Assembly (NCBI GenBank): GCA_023213395.1
Contig: CM041465.1
Span: 195,989,741 to 196,053,740, forward strand
Length of the DNA: 64,000 bases
Direction: 5' to 3'
Source: Cycas panzhihuaensis
Taxonomy: Eukaryota > Cycadophyta
Part shown: piece by piece, positions 22,737 through 34,899 of the stretch
Layout: the number at the start of each line of letters is the position of its first letter
Position numbering within the stretch: the stretch's first letter is position 1
Notes under the pieces: model-generated
Database searches by the model: none
Seen by the model: only the letters and a program-made list of their open reading frames with translations
What the model was told of the DNA's origin: nothing
Position numbers and translations under genes: made by a program

Positions 22737-23792
22737 CCCCCTATAATGTCTACATTTTATCCCTTAACCTAATTTTCTTTCTATAATGTCTACATTTTAT
22801 CCCTTAACCTAATTTTCTTTCTAAAGTACATGAATTTTCCTTTTTCTAGTAGTTTGGTGAAGATGTTTGTTGGTTCCTCTTCGTTGGGATAGTAAATCTG
22901 CTCTATCTCCTAGTTTTGTACCTTTTCTCAAATAAAATGGTGATACACTTCTATATGTTTGGTTTGAATGTGAAAGGTAGGATTTTTACCAAGTTCGATG
23001 GCACTTTAATTGTTGTAGTAGATTGTCATATGTTGTTGTTAAGGCTGTTTAGTTCTTCTAGGAGCTTCAAGAGCCATATTACTTCACAAGTAGTGTTGAC
23101 TACTGCTTTGTACTCAACTTCAGTGGGTGATAGAGCAACTGACTACTATTTCTTATTGCTCCAAGAGATCATTCTTGAACCTAGGATAAAACAATATCCA
23201 GAAGTGGATTTTCTATCTTTAGTTTCTCTTGCCTAGTCTGAGTCAGTATACCCTACTAATTCAAGTTTCCAGTTTCTTCAATATTCTATACCAAGATTTA
23301 TTGTTCCTTTGACATATCTTAGTATCCCCCTTATAGCCTACCAATGTGATTCCTTAGGGGATGCCATGAATCTTGAGATTATTCCTATTACAAAGACAAG
23401 ATTTGGTCGCATTATAGTTAAGTATATCAAGCTACCAACCAAATTCCTATATAAGGTCACATCCACTAGTTTTCCTCCCCCATCAATTGTACATTTGTTC
23501 CCAATTACCACTGGTGCGGTTGTAAGTTTCCACTCTAAGATGTTGAATACTTGTAGAATTTTCTTCGCATATTTTGACTAGGACAGATATATGCTCGTTG
23601 CCATTTGATCAACCTCTATTCCCAAATAATAGTGTAGTAGGCCCATGTCTGTCTTTTCAAAGGATTCACTCAACATTTTTTGGTTAACTAAATATTTCCA
23701 CCATCACTTCTTGTAAGAACCAGATCATCCACATATAGAACCAATAGTGTGATTAACTCCCCCTTACCTAATTTGATGTATAGGCTAGGATC
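22737..23792 (-). pseudogene. Copia-4 RNase H and RT C-terminal part
   Basis: On the minus strand the region near 22830-22990 decodes to a copia RNase H end (TKHIEVYHHFI, NIFTKLLEKGKF). The region near 23690-23792 gives DPSLYIKLGKGELITLLVLYVDDLVL with the catalytic YVDD. The RT frame is cut at 23792 by Copia-3 and resumes at 28952. Stops occur throughout. Confidence 0.82.
22741..22820. repeat. Perfect 40-bp tandem duplication beside a polypurine tract
   Basis: Two identical 40-bp units (22741-22780 and 22781-22820), starting CTATAATGTCTACATTTTAT, in the 3' end of Copia-4. Confidence 0.97.
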
Positions 23793-24008
23793 TGTTGAAT
23801 TTACAAACAAAGAATTAGGAAAAGAATGACTTGAATTGCATTGAGATAATGTCTCTATAAATATACATGATACAACAGAGCCGTTACAAAAAATGTTTGT
23901 AACCGACTCTTCTGACCATGACACGTGTCAGATAAAAAGAGGGAGTTACAAAGATGATTTTGTCACATTATCCTTTATACATCTAGGATATAACATTATA
24001 CTCTAACA
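23793..24008 (-). repeat. Copia-3 3' LTR
   Basis: 216 bp ending CTCTAACA. The next bases, CCCTCTCTTAATG, are the complement of the polypurine tract. Confidence 0.92.
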
Positions 24009-24560
24009 CCCTCTCTTAATGTTATATCCTAAACCTATCTTATTTCTAAGAATTTGAAATCTATTCTTTCCAATAGGCTTTGTCAATATATCTACAACTT
24101 GTTCTGAAGTAGGATAGTATATCAAATCAATTTCTTTATTCTAAACTTTCTCTCTTATGAAATGATGGTGTACTTCAATGTGTTTTGTCCTTGCATGGAG
24201 GACAGGATTCTTGGTCAGCTTGATCGCACTCTGAGTGTCACAATACAAATTTGTTGTTGCATATTGTTGTTGATCCAGATCTACTAGAAGTAGTCTCAAC
24301 CAAATAGCTTCACTTGAGGCACTTACAAATGATTTGTATTCAACCTCTATTAAAGATAGTGCAGCTGTAGTCTGACTTTTACTACTCCAAGAAATTGTTG
24401 TTGACCTAAGATAGAAGCAATAACCACTTGTTGATTTCCTTTGCTCTTTGTCTCCTGCCTACTCGGAATTGCAGAATCCTAACAAGTTTGCTGAATTTTT
24501 TCTAGAATAGATCAATTTCAAATCAATTGTTCCTTTCAAATATCTTAGTATTCTTCTGGC
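24009..24560 (-). pseudogene. Copia-3 RNase H (broken)
   Basis: The minus strand between the LTR and 24560 gives copia RNase H end motifs: a hit resembling TKHIEVHHHFIREKV near 24150-24200 and a DIFTKPIGKNRF-like run near 24060. Several stops interrupt it. Confidence 0.72.
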
Positions 24561-25500
24561 AGCTTTCCAGTGTTTGACTTTGGGTTCTTGCATGTATCTT
24601 GAAACAGACCTACAGAATATGATATGTCTGGTCTAGTTGCAATGAGATTGATAAGACTCTCGATCAATTGTTTGTATAGAGTTGCATTGGCCAAAGATTC
24701 TTTCTCATCTGCAACTAGGCTGTAGTTTACCTCCATAGGTGTCACACATGGATTACAGTTTTCCATTTGAAATTTAGTTAACAAGTCTTTGATGTATTTG
24801 CTTTGAGACAAAGTGATTGAGTCCTCTAGTTGATTGACTTCCAATCCCAGATAATAGCTTAGAAGACCCAAATCTATCATTTCAAATTCACCTTCTAGTT
24901 GTTTCTTCAAGTTATTGATTAAATCATCATCACTCCCTGTGAGTGTCATATCATCTACATAAACTGCAACTATGGTGATTAATCCATTTCTTTTCTTTAT
25001 ATACAAACTAGAATCTGAGTTGGAGCGTCTAAAGCCATTTCGACACAAATGTTTGTCTAATTTGGCATACCATGCTCACGGGGCTTATTTTAAGCCGTAC
25101 AACACCTTCTTTAGTTTACAAACCATGTGCTCTTATCCTTTTTTGATGTATCCTTCAAGTTGAGCCATGTAAACTTCTTCTTCTAACTCTTCATTTAGGA
25201 AAAGCACTTTTGACATCTAAATGAAATATGTTCCATTTTTGTTGAGCGGCTAAGGCAATAACAGTTCTCACTATATTTAATTTGGCTACAGGAGAAAAAG
25301 TCTCTTCAAAATCTACTCCAGTTGTCTGTGTATAACCTTTGGCAACAAGTCTTGCCTTGTATTTTTCAATTTTTCCACTTGCTCCTTCCTTGACCTTATA
25401 AACCCATTTACAGTTAACCGCAGGTTTATTGGGAGGTGTCTCAACCAATTCCCATGTTTGATTTTTGGCTATTGATTCCATTTTTGAATCCATCATTGTT
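24545..25500 (-). pseudogene. Copia-3 reverse transcriptase (two open blocks)
   Basis: 25191-25496 holds the N-terminal RT part ([56 protein letters not shown]). A damaged stretch at 25050-25190 covers the [10 protein letters not shown] motif. 24545-25048 is a 167-codon open block with VAVYVDDMTLTGSD (catalytic YVDD), DLGLLSYYLGLEV and ATRPDISYSVG. Conservation is good, but a frameshift and stops near 25060 and 25170 inactivate it. Confidence 0.9.
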
Positions 25501-26685
25501 CTCCATTCTGGTTGTTCCTTTGCTTCTTGAAATGATTGTGGCTCAACATTATTGTATAATGTCCGTGGTTTCTGACTCTCGGTTTTGTGTGTGAATAAAT
25601 CCCCTTTTCCTTCTTCAATAGTTTTGATGTACCACCTTGGTATTTTCTTTTCTTCTCTTGATTCTGCTTCAGTGATTGATTCATCTGTTGGCTATTCTTC
25701 TTGTACAAAATCTTCATACACTACTGGTGAAGATTCTGATGCTTGAGTGATTTCTTTTGATGTAAGTTATAAGGTTTCTTCCTCAGTGACCTCATGAGGT
25801 ATTACTTATGATCCCTCTTAATCTGTCTGATTTGAGATTTGCTATCTTGAACAACTTCTTCATTAAACACAACATCTCTACTTACATAGATTCTGTTAGT
25901 TTTAGGATATATACATTTATATGCCTTTGAATTTTTATTGTATCCTATCAAGATACATTATATACTTTTAGCATCAAGCTTCAATCTTCTTTTATCAAGA
26001 ATATGAACGAAAGCTTGACATCCAAAAACTTTTAAATTACTTACATCAGGCTTCACAACTGTCCACGCTTCCTCCAGAGTGATTTGTTTTAGAGCTTTTG
26101 TAGGACTTTGATTTATTAAATAACAAGTGGTGCTGACAGCTTCTTCCCAGTAAGTTTTTTAGACTTGTTTTTCAAAAATCATGCTGCAAGCCATTTATAC
26201 GATGGTTCTGTTTTTCCTTTCAGCAACCCCGTTTGATTGTGGAGTAGAAGGAGTTGTGAATTACCTTTGTATCCCATTAATTTTGCAAAAATTCAAGAAG
26301 TCCTTTGATATATACTCTCCTCCACCATCCAATCTAATGCACTTTATTTTAACCCCAGATTCTAACTCCGCTTCTGCTTTGAATTCCTTGAAGACCTCAA
26401 AGACTTCAAATTTATTATGAAGTATACCCATACCTTTCAAGAAAAATCATCAATGAAAGTTAGAAAATATCTACATCCATTGATTGAAAGAGGAGTGAAA
26501 GGACCACACAAATCAGTGTGAATTAGTTCCAATTTATTCTGAGCGCACCAATTGCTTTCCTTGAATGGAAGTCGATGTTGTTTTCCAAACAGACAACCTT
26601 TGATGGGAGGTAGACTAGTTACCATACCAGATTTTTCTAACAACTTCATGTATCTAGAGCGAGATGCCCATACTTCAAATGCCAA
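25501..26685 (-). pseudogene. Copia-3 integrase (broken)
   Basis: 26437-26685 reads GCLFGKQHRLPF, LIHTDLCGPFTPLSINGCRY and FLTFIDDFS, with the first Asp present. Near 26300-26350 a frame reads IRLDGGGEYISKDF (Asp present, usual DNGGE changed to DGGGE). Near 26215-26240 it reads SNGVAERKNRT, keeping the catalytic Glu. The C-terminal extension lies toward 25500. All three acidic residues can be seen, but not in one frame. Confidence 0.82.
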
Positions 26686-27110
26686 ACTTTATTATCAAAA
26701 TTTACAGTAGTACATGCTTTTATACCCAGTTTAGGGTTTATAGGGTATGAAAGTAATTTGTACAGGTCATGGCATCTTATGCCTTTGGCTATTATATTTC
26801 CATTATTTTTCATATCCATTATATGACAGTAGCCTTCTTCATCGAACATAGTTCTTAGCCCCTTTTTGATAATAAGCTGAGGGACAGACAAAAGATTTAT
26901 CCCGGTACAAACAATACATTCCCTATCTTTTTCACATCACCCAGTACCTTGACTGTTAGTACCAACTCCCTTTATGTCCAGAGGATACTTATCTCCTAAT
27001 TCAACTGATTTATCAACATTGTAAGGTTTTAGTACCTCAAACCAATCTTTTGAATGTGTCATGTGACCTAAGGCGCTTGAATCAATGTACCAAGCATCTT
27101 GTTCATGTAG
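26646..27110 (-). pseudogene. Copia-3 pre-integrase and protease region
   Basis: 26646-26891 carries the segment before integrase (ICHD.YKLLSYP, VWHLKYGHLALD), matching GAG-pre-integrase. Near 27065-27110 a frame reads DAWYIDSSALGHMT, the protease motif with DSG changed to DSS. The catalytic Asp remains but the invariant Gly does not. Confidence 0.75.
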
Positions 27111-27161
27111 GCTGGCAGAGAGGGTAGTGATGAAAGTTGTTTCTTCCTCCTCTTCTTTTGT

Positions 27162-28073
27162 CTACTCCTTGCTATAACTTCCAATTGAGCGTTTCCCTCT
27201 TTGAATGTCAGCTCTTCTTTGTGGACACTGATAAGGACAGTGACTTGATCGTCCCCAATGATAACAAAGGTCAAAGGCTCTACAAGTGCTTGAAATATGT
27301 CCAAGCTTACTGCAATTGTAGCAAATTCGTGTATCTCTTGAGCGACCACGTCCTATGTTATCCTGCCATCTTCCGTGCGCTAGACTTCTAGTATCAGAAA
27401 CACGTCCTCTTCCACGTGATTGACTTCTGCTTTTGGGACCTAGGTTCAATCTGGATATAAAGGTATCTTCAATCTCTATTGTATCTTCACAATGCTTGTT
27501 CCTCTACTCCTATCTAAGTAATAAACCAATTAATGTGTCAAGTGACATTTTATCAATCTAGTTATTACTTGTAATAATGTTGATGGTTACATCAAATGAT
27601 TTTGGTAGCTTGCTTGCTACCATCTCCACCAATTCTTGCTCTAAAATAGTGGCAGATGCAATCAAGAGATCATTTCTTACCGAGACAACTTTATGAATGA
27701 ATGCAGATACCTTGTCAGATTCTTTCATATGCAAGTTGAACAACTCCTCCTTAAGAGCTATTATTCTAGCCTTGTTCTTTTGACTGTAGAAGCTTTTGAA
27801 ACAAGTCCATATGGCAGAAGAAGAATTTAAATTTTTCACGTATACGAGCAGAGGATCTAAAACTGAAAGTTTATGGATGATTACACCAATGTTATCTCCC
27901 TCTATCGAGCTAGCCAAGTTAGTGCTAGTAGCAGTAGGCCGAGCTTCAATTCCACAAGCAATGTTCCACGCATTCTTGGCTCTCAATAAGGTTTCTATCC
28001 TGATTTTCCAGATGTGATAGTTTGTATCAATTAATTTATCCTGATCAGATAGTGCCAAGATTATGGAGGCCAT
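27162..28073 (-). pseudogene. gag: Copia-3 gag (nearly intact N-terminus)
   Basis: 28073-27558 is a 171-codon open frame from ATG with the gag pattern of copia elements (NYHIWKIRIETLL, FKSFYSQKNKARI, EELFNLHMKESDKVS). A second block, 27162-27449, contains an intact zinc knuckle C-YN-C-SKLG-H-ISST-C at 27282-27323. A frame change lies between them (about 27450-27560). Gag would coat the element RNA through this knuckle. Confidence 0.85.
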
Positions 28074-28718
28074 TTTTAAACAAGCAGAAATCTGTTATGA
28101 ACTGTTATGTCCGTACAATTGTACGGATTTCCGTACAAAACCCTAACTATATGGAATGGAATAAAATGTATCTCAAAAGAAAGCTGATCACATGTACATT
28201 ACAGATCTATAATTATTTTTTGAAAACATCTTCAAAATAGGAGATTTTTAACCCAAAAAACAGTAAAGTATGACTAGGGTTTTAGAGAAAAAATCTCAAA
28301 ATAGGATGAAATCCTTTACCAAATCTCTCAAATCCTTCGAAATGGAGGTACAAAGATTATGCAAACAGATTGAAACTAGAAAAGTAGAAATTTTTCAAGA
28401 AAATTTCAAAAAAGAGTCTCAAACCTGCGCAAGAAGAAAACTGGTCGAAACACCCTTAAAATGGGCTCAAATTGATTCGCGCCTGAAGAGGAAAGTAATG
28501 TTTGTATAGAGACGAGCTTGCTGGTAAAATTTTATTCGAATCTGACAACTTTTGAAAAAGGACACTCGTACACGTGCATACACAACCGTACCACAGTATA
28601 TTTGCAATCTCCAACTTGAAGACTTTATGTCCTTTGAGCCTCCCTAGAATTTCAAAAATCTGTATCAAAAATTCTCCTTACATCAACAACTTTATTATCA
28701 GGTAGGCAGAACTGACCT
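28074..28718 (-). other. Copia-3 leader
   Basis: 645 bp between primer-binding site and gag ATG. No coding signal. Contains the TCCGTACA/TGTACGGA palindrome cluster and further CGTAC-containing motifs near 28566-28595. Confidence 0.7.
28110..28137. repeat. Overlapping palindromes in the Copia-3 leader
   Basis: TCCGTACA-AT-TGTACGGA (28110-28127) is a perfect 18-bp palindrome. It overlaps TGTACGGA-TT-TCCGTACA (28120-28137), identical to the Copia-1 motif at 1125-1142. The 8-mer therefore alternates three times. Confidence 0.9.
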
Positions 28719-28730
28719 GCTCAGATACCA
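28719..28730 (-). promoter_or_regulatory. Copia-3 primer-binding site (tRNA-iMet, one change)
   Basis: GCTCAGATACCA is the complement of TGGTATCTGAGC, one base different from the canonical site, directly abutting the LTR. Confidence 0.88.
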
Positions 28731-28946
28731 TGTCGAATTTACAAACAAAGAATTGGGAAAAGAATGACTTGAATTGCATTGAGACAATGTCTCTATAAAT
28801 ATACACGATACAACATAGCCGTTACAAAAAATGTTTGTAACCGACTCTTCTAACCATGACACATGTCAGATAAAAAGAGGGAGTTACAAAGATGATTTTG
28901 TCACATTATCCTTTATACATCTAGAATATAACATTATACATTAATA
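28731..28946 (-). repeat. Copia-3 5' LTR
   Basis: 216 bp. The terminal CATTAATA has lost the canonical CA end seen in the left LTR (CTCTAACA). Confidence 0.92.
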
Positions 28947-31245
28947 GGGTCTGAATCACTTTTGATAAATCCTTCGTGTTTGAGGTGATGATCAATTTTT
29001 GCATTCCATGACTGTGGCACTTGTTTTAGCTCATATAGGGCTTTCTTAATTTTGTAGACTAGATGCTCCTATCCTTTTTTGACATGTCTTAAAGGTTGTT
29101 CCATGCATACCTCTTCCTTGAGTTCCCCATTCAAAAAGGCACTTTTTGCATCCAGTTAGTATACTTTCCACCCTTGTTGTGTTGTTAATGCTAGAATTGT
29201 TTTGATAGTAAACATTTTGGTTACTGGAGCAAATGTTTCCTCATAATCTAATCCTTTGGTTTGAGTGAATCCCTTGGCCACCAATCGAGCTTGTACATTT
29301 CAATGGATTCATTTGATTTCTCCTTGGTTTCATACACCCATTTGCAAACTACAATAGGCTTGTCTTAAAGAGCTTGCACCAATTCCCATGTATCATTCTT
29401 GTGAATAGCTTGCAATTCTTCTTCCATGGCCTCTAACCACTTCTTATTTATTTGTGCTTCTTCATAGGTCTATGGTTATGTCATGCAGATTAGTGTATGA
29501 TGAAATTTGGTCTTTCTCCTTCTTCCAATTCCTATTCCATCAGTACTTTGTACTCCAAGTCTTGCATTTTTTTAAGTACCATTTTGGCACCTTTTTAATG
29601 GGTGTAAGAGTTGCTCCTTCTTTAGTAGGTCCTTCCACAAGTTCTTCTAAAAGTTCATCCATGGATCCTAGTGCTCCCTTTCCTCTGTCTTTCTAAGCCT
29701 TTAGTGAGTTCTGATTGCTTTTCTAAGGTCTTTTCTCTAGAGAAGGGTATTTCTACTAGCTTTCCTACAGAAGATTCATCATCTCTACTGTTAGTTAGAC
29801 ACTCATCAAATGTTACCTCTCTACTTATAATTATTTTGTCTATATTTAAATCCATACATCTATATGCCTTGGATTTTTCACTATATCCTACAAGTATGCA
29901 TTTAAGGCACTTATCATCCAATTTCTTCATTTTTTTCTTCTAGTATATAAACATATGTTGTGCATCCAAAGATTCTTAGATGCGAAATGTCTAGCTTTTT
30001 TCCAATCCATGCTTCTTCTAGAGTTATTCCTTCTAAAGCCTTAGTAAAACTTCTATTGAGAAGATTGTTGTATATACAACTTCTACCCAATGTTTATTTG
30101 GGACTTTTCTACCTTTTAGAAGAGCTCTGGCCATTTTAGGAATGGTTCTATTTTTTTATTCTACAGCTTTGTTGGATTGAGGAGTGTATGTTATGGTGAG
30201 TTGCCTTTTAATCCCATGAGCCTTGCAATATTTGTAAAAGTCATTGAAAGTGAATTCTCCTCCGTTATCTATTCTCAAAATTTTAATCTTTCATTCACTT
30301 TCTCTTTCGACTTGTGCCCTAAACTCCTTGAAGATGTGAAGGCAACAAAATTGTTTTTGAGAAAATAGACCCAAACTTTCTTAGTACAATCATCTATAAA
30401 GGTTAATAGTACCTTGCCCCTCTGACGGAGACTAGAATGATTGGTTTGAGGTTGTCACCATGTATTAATTCTAATTTTATTTGAGATCTCCAAGTACTTT
30501 GGTGAAAATTTTGCTAATGCTACTTTCCTAACATGCATCCTTACACACATTGAATGAGGTTTTGATATAGATGATAGGCCTCTTACCATGTTATGATGTC
30601 TGAGCTATGCAAAGCATTCATAAGACAAATGACCACACCTCATATGCCAGATACCTCTACTAGTTTCAACACAATTTACAAAAAAGCCCTGAGTGGCACG
30701 AGTTGCCAGGAGTTTGTAAAGGCCATTTTCTTCTATCCCTCTCCTATAACTTCCTGATTCTCATCTTTGATTAGACATTTATTTCCTTTAAATACAACTT
30801 CAAAATTTTTCTTGGCCATCTATGATACAAAGAGAAGATTTCTTCATCCCCAATACATAAGAATATTGCCAAGTTTTTTAATTTTTCCATCTATTATTAC
30901 GAGAATTACCACTTTTCCTTTAATAGAATGAGTGGTGTTGTCCCCTAAATCGATTGAAGCTCCTCCATCGTAGTTGTTAAGCTTCTCAAACCAATCACAC
31001 TTGGTTGTGATGTGTTTGGAAGCCACAAAGTCAATGTACTAATTGTCTTTTCCATTTTTATTGTTGTACTTCTCAACATCTCTCTTTTCACGAGCAATAT
31101 TTGCCTTCCTAAACCTACAATCTATGGCATAGTGTTTAGCCATGCCGTAATAGAGGCAGATAATTCTTCAAAGCGCACTCTTTGAATTGCAGCTCCTCCC
31201 TTGAACTTGATTTGGATTACCTCTTTCTTCCTATAGATTTGCCCT
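28947..31245 (-). pseudogene. Copia-4 RT N-terminal part, integrase, protease and gag end
   Basis: The RT broken at 23792 resumes here (GFIKSDSD upstream of the YVDD block). 29655-29930 gives the integrase C-terminal motif LDDKCLKCILVGYSEKSKAY. Near 30270 FTFNDFYKYCKAHGIKRQ and near 30165 TYTPQSNKAVE (Glu kept, stop directly after) mark the catalytic region. Near 31030 the protease motif reads YIDFVASKHITT (Gly of the active site lost). Near 31110-31150 a zinc knuckle reads C-LY-Y-GMAK-H-YAID-C with the second Cys now Tyr. The 5' part of gag and the right LTR are missing. Confidence 0.82.
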
Positions 31246-31249
31246 GGTA

Positions 31250-31889
31250 TGCAAAGAGCAGGCAAATGGCACAGACAATCAAAAATGGTTTAGAAAAAAA
31301 ATACTTGAGAGAACAAAGCCAACTTCACCAGAACAAAAGTTAGGAGTTGTCTTGGAATGCACATAGGAACTAGGACATCTTTTGCTACAACTTGATCACC
31401 ACAAATCTTGAGATTTAGCTTGACAAATGTACAAGTCAGTTCTAAAAGGCTAAGAATTAGTCTCAGCATCAACCCTGGTTCAAGTCTCACACACAATAAA
31501 CATATAATGAAAAGAGGAGAAAATGGATTGATCAAAGACTCCAATGTAGTCACTCTTCATTAATCACCAAGATACATTACAAGATAATTTTACATTACAT
31601 ACAAAACCTCGTATATACAACAAATAACAATTACAAGAGGCTTGAGAGAATAATAAACAGTTGATCATACAATATGACAATTGGCACCTTGCACGATTAA
31701 ACCATATCTACATATTACAATGTTGTGTGCAAAAGTTCCCCCACACGCATAAGCTCACAACATTAAGCTATCACTTAACTCATTCATGAATACAATACCC
31801 TCAACAAAACTAACTTTACAAAACATTACAAATATGTAATACAATGAATCAATTAAAAATTAATGAATTCAGCATTATTTCTTTCATCA
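31250..31889 (-). repeat. Probable Copia-5 3' LTR
   Basis: The interval ends TTTCATCA at about 31889, followed by CTCTCCCTTAATGATGAG (complement of a purine tract) and then a copia Pol C-terminus. That places an LTR here. Its left edge near 31250 is inferred from where Copia-4 homology ends; there is no second copy for comparison. Confidence 0.5.
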
Positions 31890-34870
31890 CTCTCCCTTAA
31901 TGATGAGTTCATTAATTCTGACACTGAGGCAAAGTCGAAACCTTCCAAATTTGTCACAAGAGAATGCCTTTGTGAATATATCTGCTATTTGATCATCGAT
32001 TGGCTTGTAGACCAAATCTATTTCACCATCGTGAACATCCTCTTTAATGAAGTGATGGTGTACTTGTGTTTTGTCCTAGCATGGAATATAGGATTCTTGG
32101 TCAATTTAAGAACACTTTGTTTATCACAGAACAGTAAAGTAGCTTGTGTCTAACTAATTCCAAGCTCTTCAAGAATCATTCTTAAGCCAAATAGCCTCAA
32201 CAATTGCGCTACAAACGACTTAATACTCAACTTCAATTGAAGATAACGTGACATTAGGCTATTTTTTACAACGCCATGAAACTGAGGCAAAACCTAGGTT
32301 AAAATAGTAGCTTGAGGTCGATCTATGGCTATCTTTGCATCCAAACCCAATCTGCATCTGTATAACCTGTCAATAAAGGATTATCCACATGACAGTAATC
32401 AAATCCAAACTAGGGAGTACCCCAAAGATATCTTATGATCCTCATCGCTGCTTTCCAATGTGATGTCTTGGGCTATGTCATTAACCTTGAGCAGATCCCA
32501 ACAACATCTGTAATATCAAGTCCAGTATGAGTGAGGTAAATTAATTTTCCCACAAATTGCCTATACAATGTAAGATCCACAAGTTTTCCATGCCCATCAA
32601 TATCCTACTTAATCTTGTCTCCATAGGAGTTGGTGACAGTTTGCATTCTTCCATCCTGAATTTCTAAAGGATTTCTTTTGCATATTTAGACTGTGAGAGG
32701 AAGACACGGCATTGCTCTTGCCAAACTTCCATGCCAAGAAAGTAGTGAAGCAACACAAGGTTAATCATCTCAAAGCTACTATTCAATTCTCCTTAGAGAT
32801 ATGGAATCCATTCAATGTCATTACCAGTTATTAACAAATTGTCAAAGTAAAGTACAACCAAAGTGATCAAATCATTATGGATTCTGATATACAAATTTGG
32901 TTATAAAGATGAGCATATTGATCCATGCCTTTGAAAATATTCGTCAATTTTTGCATACCAGGCACGAGGTAATTGCTTAAAATCATATAGAGCCTTTTTT
33001 CAGCTCGTAGACTAGGTGTTCTTTATCTCAAACAACAAAGTCGAGAGGTTGATTTAAATATATTTCCTCCTAGAAATCACCATTTAAAAAGGCGCTTTTC
33101 ACATCCATTTGATAAACAGGCCAATTAAATTGAGTTGCAAGTGACATGACAGTGGTCATGTTGGCTACTAATGCAAATATGTCCTCATAGTCAACACCTT
33201 AAATCTATTTGAAACCTTTGGCGACCAAACGTCCTTTATGTTGCTTAATGCAGCCATCTGCATGAAAATTTGTTTCGTATATCCATCTACAATCAATAGG
33301 TTTCTTACCTTCAAGCAGCTCAACTAGCTCCCATGTATCATTTTGTAAAATAGAGTCTATCTCTTCATTCATAACTACTTGCCACTTCTGATCTACAACA
33401 ACTTCTTCAAAAGTGGTCAGTTCAAGAGCTTAAAACACTTTTGCTATTAAGGCGAAGTTGGTGGATGACCTGTATTTAAATTGCCTCTTTATTTGTTGTG
33501 GTGGTGAAGTAGCAGAAGAGATTGTCTGCAAATGCCATTCGGGAAAGCCGCTTTGAAGTAGCCTCATCTTGGATGTCTTTTATAGGACTGATTGGAGTAG
33601 ATGTCGATGTAGAGGCAGATGGTATAGACACGATGAAGAAGGCATTTGTTCTGTAGGAAGATTTTGAGGAGCAAGAGGAGTAGCTAGTGCTTTTTCAAAC
33701 TAATCATCAAAAAATGAGATTTGAGTGAAATCCAAATCCTGATTCTCTTCTGAAAAAACATCCCGAGATATATATACATTTGCTTAGTGGCGGGATCACA
33801 TAATTTGCATGCTTTACAGCTAGGTTGATAATCGATAAAGATACATTTCCTGCTTTTATCATCCAATTTTTTCCTTTGTTCTTTCAATATGAGCATATAT
33901 GTTGTACAACCAAAAGTATGCAAATGTGAGACCGTCGACTTTTGACCTGATCAGGTCTCCTCGAGAGTAATATTTAGTATTGCCTTGGTTGGACTTCTGT
34001 TTGTAAGATAAGCAATTGTATGAAGGGCTTCAACCCAAAATTGAAATCCTAAATTCTTAGCAGCAAGCATGGCTTTGCCTTTACTAACCAAGGTCCAATT
34101 CATTCTCTCAACAACTCCATTTAGCTTAGGTGTGTAAGGGGTAGAAAACTATCGTTTGATGCCATTATCCTTGTAGAATTAGGTGAATTCATTTGATATA
34201 TATTCACCTCCATTATCACAACGAAGGATTTTGATGGGCTTTCCAGATTCTAGCTCAGCGCCATGCTTAAATTCTTTGAATTTATCAAATGCTTCAAATT
34301 TCTGCTTTAAAAAATAGACTCACACTTTTCTGGAATAATCATCAATGAATGTAATGAAATATCAACAACCTCTAAAGGATGCTTGTGACATGGGCCCACA
34401 GATATTAGAATGTACCAGGCCTAAAGGATCCTTGGCATGCCAACTCTTCCATTTGATCTTAATGGAGCCCGATAATGTTTGCCCATAACACAAGCCTCGC
34501 AAATACATTTAGTCTGTTTTATATTAGGTATACCATGCACTATATTTAGTTTATAAAGCAGATGAAAGTTGTTCATGTTCAAATGACTTAGATGTTGATG
34601 CCATAACTGGTCTTTTGGGAGTCTTTGAGCAACAAATGCTTTTGAAGCAAATTGTTCATCCGTATTGGAAATTGAAGTAGAAGTATCAAAAGTGGAAGTT
34701 GAATTACTACAAGAACCAAATTCATGTGGCTGGATCAAACATCTAGTTACTACATCAAGCTTGTATAGTCCTTGATCTTCATATCCTAAGGCAATTAAGT
34801 TGCAATTTAAATCTGTAATTATGCATTTTCTAAGATGACTAAACGAAATATCAAAGGTTTGCTTATTTAT
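31890..34870 (-). pseudogene. Copia-5: truncated copia element (RNase H to protease side)
   Basis: On the minus strand, 31900-32300 gives the RNase H end. Near 32840-32870 the catalytic box has decayed to VVLYFDN (usual YVDD), losing one Asp. 33230-33400 gives the RT N-terminus. 33684-33923 gives the integrase C-terminal motif (MHTFGCTTYML, KLDDKSRKCIF). 34421-34738 gives GAG-pre-integrase (QLWHQHLSHLNMNNFHLL, KCICEACVMGKHYRAPL). Homology fades near 34870 and no gag or right LTR follows, so the element is cut at its 5' end. Confidence 0.8.
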
Positions 34871-34899
34871 CTAGCTAACCTGTCATGCCAGGTGCATAA

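Larger units (their letters stand above)
23793..28946 (-). mobile_element. Copia-3: complete Ty1/copia element nested in Copia-4
   Basis: 216-bp LTRs lie at 23793-24008 and 28731-28946 (TGTTGAATTTAC / TGTCGAATTTAC). Flanks are GGATC (23788-23792) and GGGTC (28947-28951), a 5-bp duplication with one change. The flanking Copia-4 RT reading is continuous once the element and one duplicate are removed. I counted 11 LTR differences in 216 (about 5%). Order on the minus strand: leader, gag, protease, integrase, RT, RNase H. Confidence 0.94.
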
